From positions 1 to 16,354 of the forward strand of contig CANQQF010000028.1 of assembly GCA_947625985.1 (NCBI GenBank): a stretch of 16,354 nucleotides of DNA. Reading direction: 5' to 3'. Below the pieces are notes generated by a model. It was given only the letters and a program-made list of their open reading frames with translations, did no database searches and was not told where the DNA came from. How positions within the stretch are numbered: the stretch's first letter is position 1; every line of letters begins with the position of its first letter. A program made the position numbers and the translations under genes. The stretch comes from an uncultured Clostridia bacterium. Its GTDB lineage: Bacteria; Bacillota_A; Clostridia; TANB77; CAG-508. Below, in pieces: positions 14,612 to 16,354 of this stretch.

Positions 14612-14811
14612 CTTTTTATTATTATTTTCTACCATATATAAAATTCTTTTTCTTCCATTGTTTTTGTCATACTTAAAATCATTAAATTGTTAGTCCAGCT
14701 AATTTGTCTCACCAGTGGAGCGACAATTTCATTATCTTTATATGTTTCATCAAACTAATTTATCTATAATTTTTCTCCCCAATTAGCATCATATTTTGTG
14801 ATAATTGAATA
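14612..14811 (-). pseudogene. Remnant of a YhcG/DUF1016-family nuclease gene
   Basis: No intact ORF, but minus-strand translation gives ITKYDANWGEKL (about 14768-14805), a stop, then FDETYKDNEIVAPLV (about 14710-14754) continuing RQISWTNNLMILS and TKTMEEKEFYI, ending at an in-frame stop near 14629. This matches the N-terminal DUF1016 domain of YhcG-like PD-(D/E)XK proteins, which typically read ETYKDNE-x-V-x-PLV-x-Q-ISWTNNL-x-I and then EEKEFYI. The usual stretch of about 20-25 residues between WGEKL and the second block is missing, there are three in-frame stops, and a further frame change near 14630 would continue ENNNKK. The C-terminal nuclease domain is absent. It is a decayed fragment, about 200 nt. 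Identification is by remembered family pattern. Confidence 0.6.
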
Positions 14812-15279
14812 CTACTTATTTTTTATCATTATATAATGCGTTTGATTTTCCTCTATTTTTTAAACCCCATTCTTTCATATAATTTTATTGCTTTTTCATT
14901 TATTTTAAATGCTTGTAATTTAATGCTTTTTCCTTTGTTCTCAAATATAATCTCATTTAATACTGCTGTTCCAATTCCTTTATTTTGATATTCTGGTTTT
15001 ATACAAATATTGCCTATTTCAAAGATATTATTTTCTATTTCTTCTCCATTGTAAAATCCGTACCAAATCATCTTTTAAATATATAAGTTCTATATTTTTA
15101 AAATTTTCTTTCATAAATTTATCAAATAGCTTTTTTTGGATTTCTTCATTCCACTCTCCATAAATATTTTCTACGTATTTTTGATAAACTTCTTTTTTCA
15201 AATCATAAATAAACTTAATTTGTTCTTGGTTACCATTTTTATATGGTTCTAGTTCTAAATTTGGTACTTCCCAACCCAA
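14812..15279 (-). pseudogene. GNAT-family acetyltransferase gene broken by two frameshifts
   Basis: Two overlapping frames together make one GNAT protein. The upstream frame (to about 15061) gives LELEPYKNGNQEQIKFIYDL through IELIYLKDDLV; one extra base at 15060 (GTACGGA instead of GTAGGA) moves the rest into another frame, which continues GFYNGEEIENN, motif A ICIKPEYQNKGIGTAVL, and AIKLYERMGFKK. A stop at 14853 follows a run of six A; adding one A restores the usual GNAT tail IEENQTHYIMIKNK, ending at 14812. The repaired protein would have about 155 residues. The start is unclear: TTG at 15279 has no good RBS. Either a true pseudogene or assembly indels, since one site is a homopolymer; decay of the next gene favours a pseudogene. 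Confidence 0.8.
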
Positions 15280-15375
15280 TCTAATTTTGCGTTCTGTAAT
15301 TTTATTTTCAAGAGTTCTAGCCTTCTGTTCAGAAATAATGTGATCATAATTTGAGCTTTCTTCTGAACAATATAC
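15280..15375 (-). other. Open in-frame stretch between RhuM stop and GNAT pseudogene
   Basis: The 32 codons following the RhuM stop contain no stop codon and are in the same frame as the first part of the broken GNAT gene. They would encode a charged helical segment (SEQKARTLENKITERKIRLG). I see no RBS or promoter. It may be a fragment of another gene fused to the GNAT remnant, or chance. Confidence 0.25.
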
Positions 15376-16354
15376 TTAACCCCACAAAATTTTATTGTAA
15401 TTTTTTATATCCTCTCCCATAATTTCAAGATAATCTTTTTCAGCTTGGGTTAAATGAGTCTTCATATATTTATCATATTCTTGATGTGCTTTTTTTAACG
15501 CTTTTTCATGTGACACACTTCCCTTTCCTGCCAAAATATCCTTATGTGTCATGGTTAAAAATCCATCTAATTCTTTTGTCCAATCTTTCATTGTCATAGG
15601 ATGCATATTTAAAGCATTAATTTCAGCAACATCTAAATAAGCTGATACCATTCTATTTAATAAATCTAGTTCATTTTCTGTTAAATAATTTTTAGCAACT
15701 TCTGTTTCTGCTCTTGTAGGCATGTTCCCTTTAAAATTAGTTAAACCAATATTTTCTTTTTTGCTATCTACTCTATTAAATATTACTTCTGCAGCTGTGT
15801 TTCTGTGGACTGCATAATGCATCTTATTTTGAACTGTTTTGAAAAATTCTTTTGTTTTTTCATCTTTTGCATCATAATCGATACTTGTTGCATAGATATC
15901 TAAAATTTTTCTCCAAAATACTTTTTCAGATGAACGAATATCTCTAATTTTTTCTAATACTTCTTCGAAATATACTCCTCCACCATTATTTTTAAATCTA
16001 TCAACATTCAAATTATATCCTTTTATTAAATATTCTCTTATTAATTTATTTGCCCATATTCTAAATTGAGTACCACGAATTGATTTTACACGATATCCAA
16101 CTGATATAATTAAATCTAAATTATAGAATTTTGTTTTGTAATTTTTTCCATCTGAGGCAGTTAGTAAGGATTCCTTACTAACTGATTTTTCTTCTAACTC
16201 TCTTTCTTCAAAAATATTTTTTATATGCATCGTTATATTATTTCTTGTTGTATTAAAAAGTTTCGCCATTGCATTTTGCGTTAACCAAACATTTTCATTT
16301 TCAAGTCTTACTTCTATCTTAACTTGTCCGTCATCAGAAGTATAAATTAATATT
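15376..16354 (-). CDS. rhuM: RhuM-family protein (5' end cut by the window)
   Basis: The frame is open from the right window edge to TAA at 15376, about 325 codons. Translation from the edge begins ILIYTSDDGQVKIEVRLEN, then VWLTQNAMAKLF, matching the start of RhuM-family proteins within a few residues of their initiator, so the ATG lies just beyond the window; an internal ATG at 16269 is not the real start. Conserved blocks: HIKNIFEERELEE (HTH-like N-terminal region), YNLDLIISVGYRVKSIRGTQFRIWA, YFEEVLEKIRDIRSSEKVFWRKILDIYATSIDYD and AKNYLTENELDLLNRMVSAYLDVAE. The family was named in a Salmonella pathogenicity island and often rides in type I restriction-modification loci; its activity is unknown. 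It appears intact, and is followed by decayed genes. Confidence 0.92.
   Translation of the reverse strand, partial: ILIYTSDDGQVKIEVRLENENVWLTQNAMAKLFNTTRNNITMHIKNIFEERELEEKSVSKESLLTASDGKNYKTKFYNLDLIISVGYRVKSIRGTQFRIWANKLIREYLIKGYNLNVDRFKNNGGGVYFEEVLEKIRDIRSSEKVFWRKILDIYATSIDYDAKDEKTKEFFKTVQNKMHYAVHRNTAAEVIFNRVDSKKENIGLTNFKGNMPTRAETEVAKNYLTENELDLLNRMVSAYLDVAEINALNMHPMTMKDWTKELDGFLTMTHKDILAGKGSVSHEKALKKAHQEYDKYMKTHLTQAEKDYLEIMGEDIKNYNKILWG

Noticed and set aside
1..16354. tRNA, rRNA, CRISPR arrays, phage structural genes, transposases
   Set aside because: Looked for on both strands; no tRNA-like cloverleaf, regularly spaced repeat or recognisable mobile-element protein seen.

Overview
The window is very AT-rich, with dense minus-strand coding, AGGAGG-type ribosome binding sites, TTGACA/TATAAT promoters, many short intrinsic terminators, a VanS/BceS-type two-component pair and an LPXTG-anchored surface protein. 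This points to a low-GC Gram-positive (Firmicutes/Bacillota), most likely an uncultured gut-type clostridium. That placement is inferred from style and gene content, since no rRNA or other marker for species assignment is present.

Left part (1-7400): a small ribbon-helix-helix regulator; a plus-strand DUF4190-type membrane protein; then convergent to it a response regulator/intramembrane-sensing histidine kinase operon; a zinc-ribbon/CFI-box protein; larE (sulfur transferase for the nickel-pincer cofactor); glyA (serine hydroxymethyltransferase); and a DUF362 protein. Most are single-gene units bounded by clear terminators. Several reading frames begin too far upstream; the ribosome binding sites, and for two genes the promoter -10 boxes, place the starts downstream.

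Centre (7490-8405) is the most unusual part. On the minus strand a near-consensus promoter drives a GC-richer, strongly foldable RNA of about 215 nt ending in an intrinsic terminator. After it come a 38-codon small ORF with a good ribosome binding site and a three-copy inverted/direct repeat that can form two mutually exclusive hairpins. One of these hairpins buries the start region of the GNAT acetyltransferase gene that follows. The layout resembles a leader RNA plus leader peptide controlling an acetyltransferase; this is a hypothesis from sequence alone.

Right-centre (8440-14561): a 990-residue cell-wall-anchored protein built of Ig/FN3-like modules with an LPKTG sorting signal, followed by a membrane-anchored protein with an EF-Tu-domain-2-like barrel; a stand-alone prephenate-dehydratase-like protein lacking the ACT domain and key motifs; and a DUF4153 multi-pass membrane protein.

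Right end (14600-16354) looks like a decaying accessory island: a RhuM-family protein (cut by the window edge), a GNAT gene broken by two frameshifts, and a remnant of a YhcG/DUF1016 nuclease. RhuM and DUF1016 proteins are both common passengers of type I restriction-modification loci, so this may be the edge of a former or present defence island.
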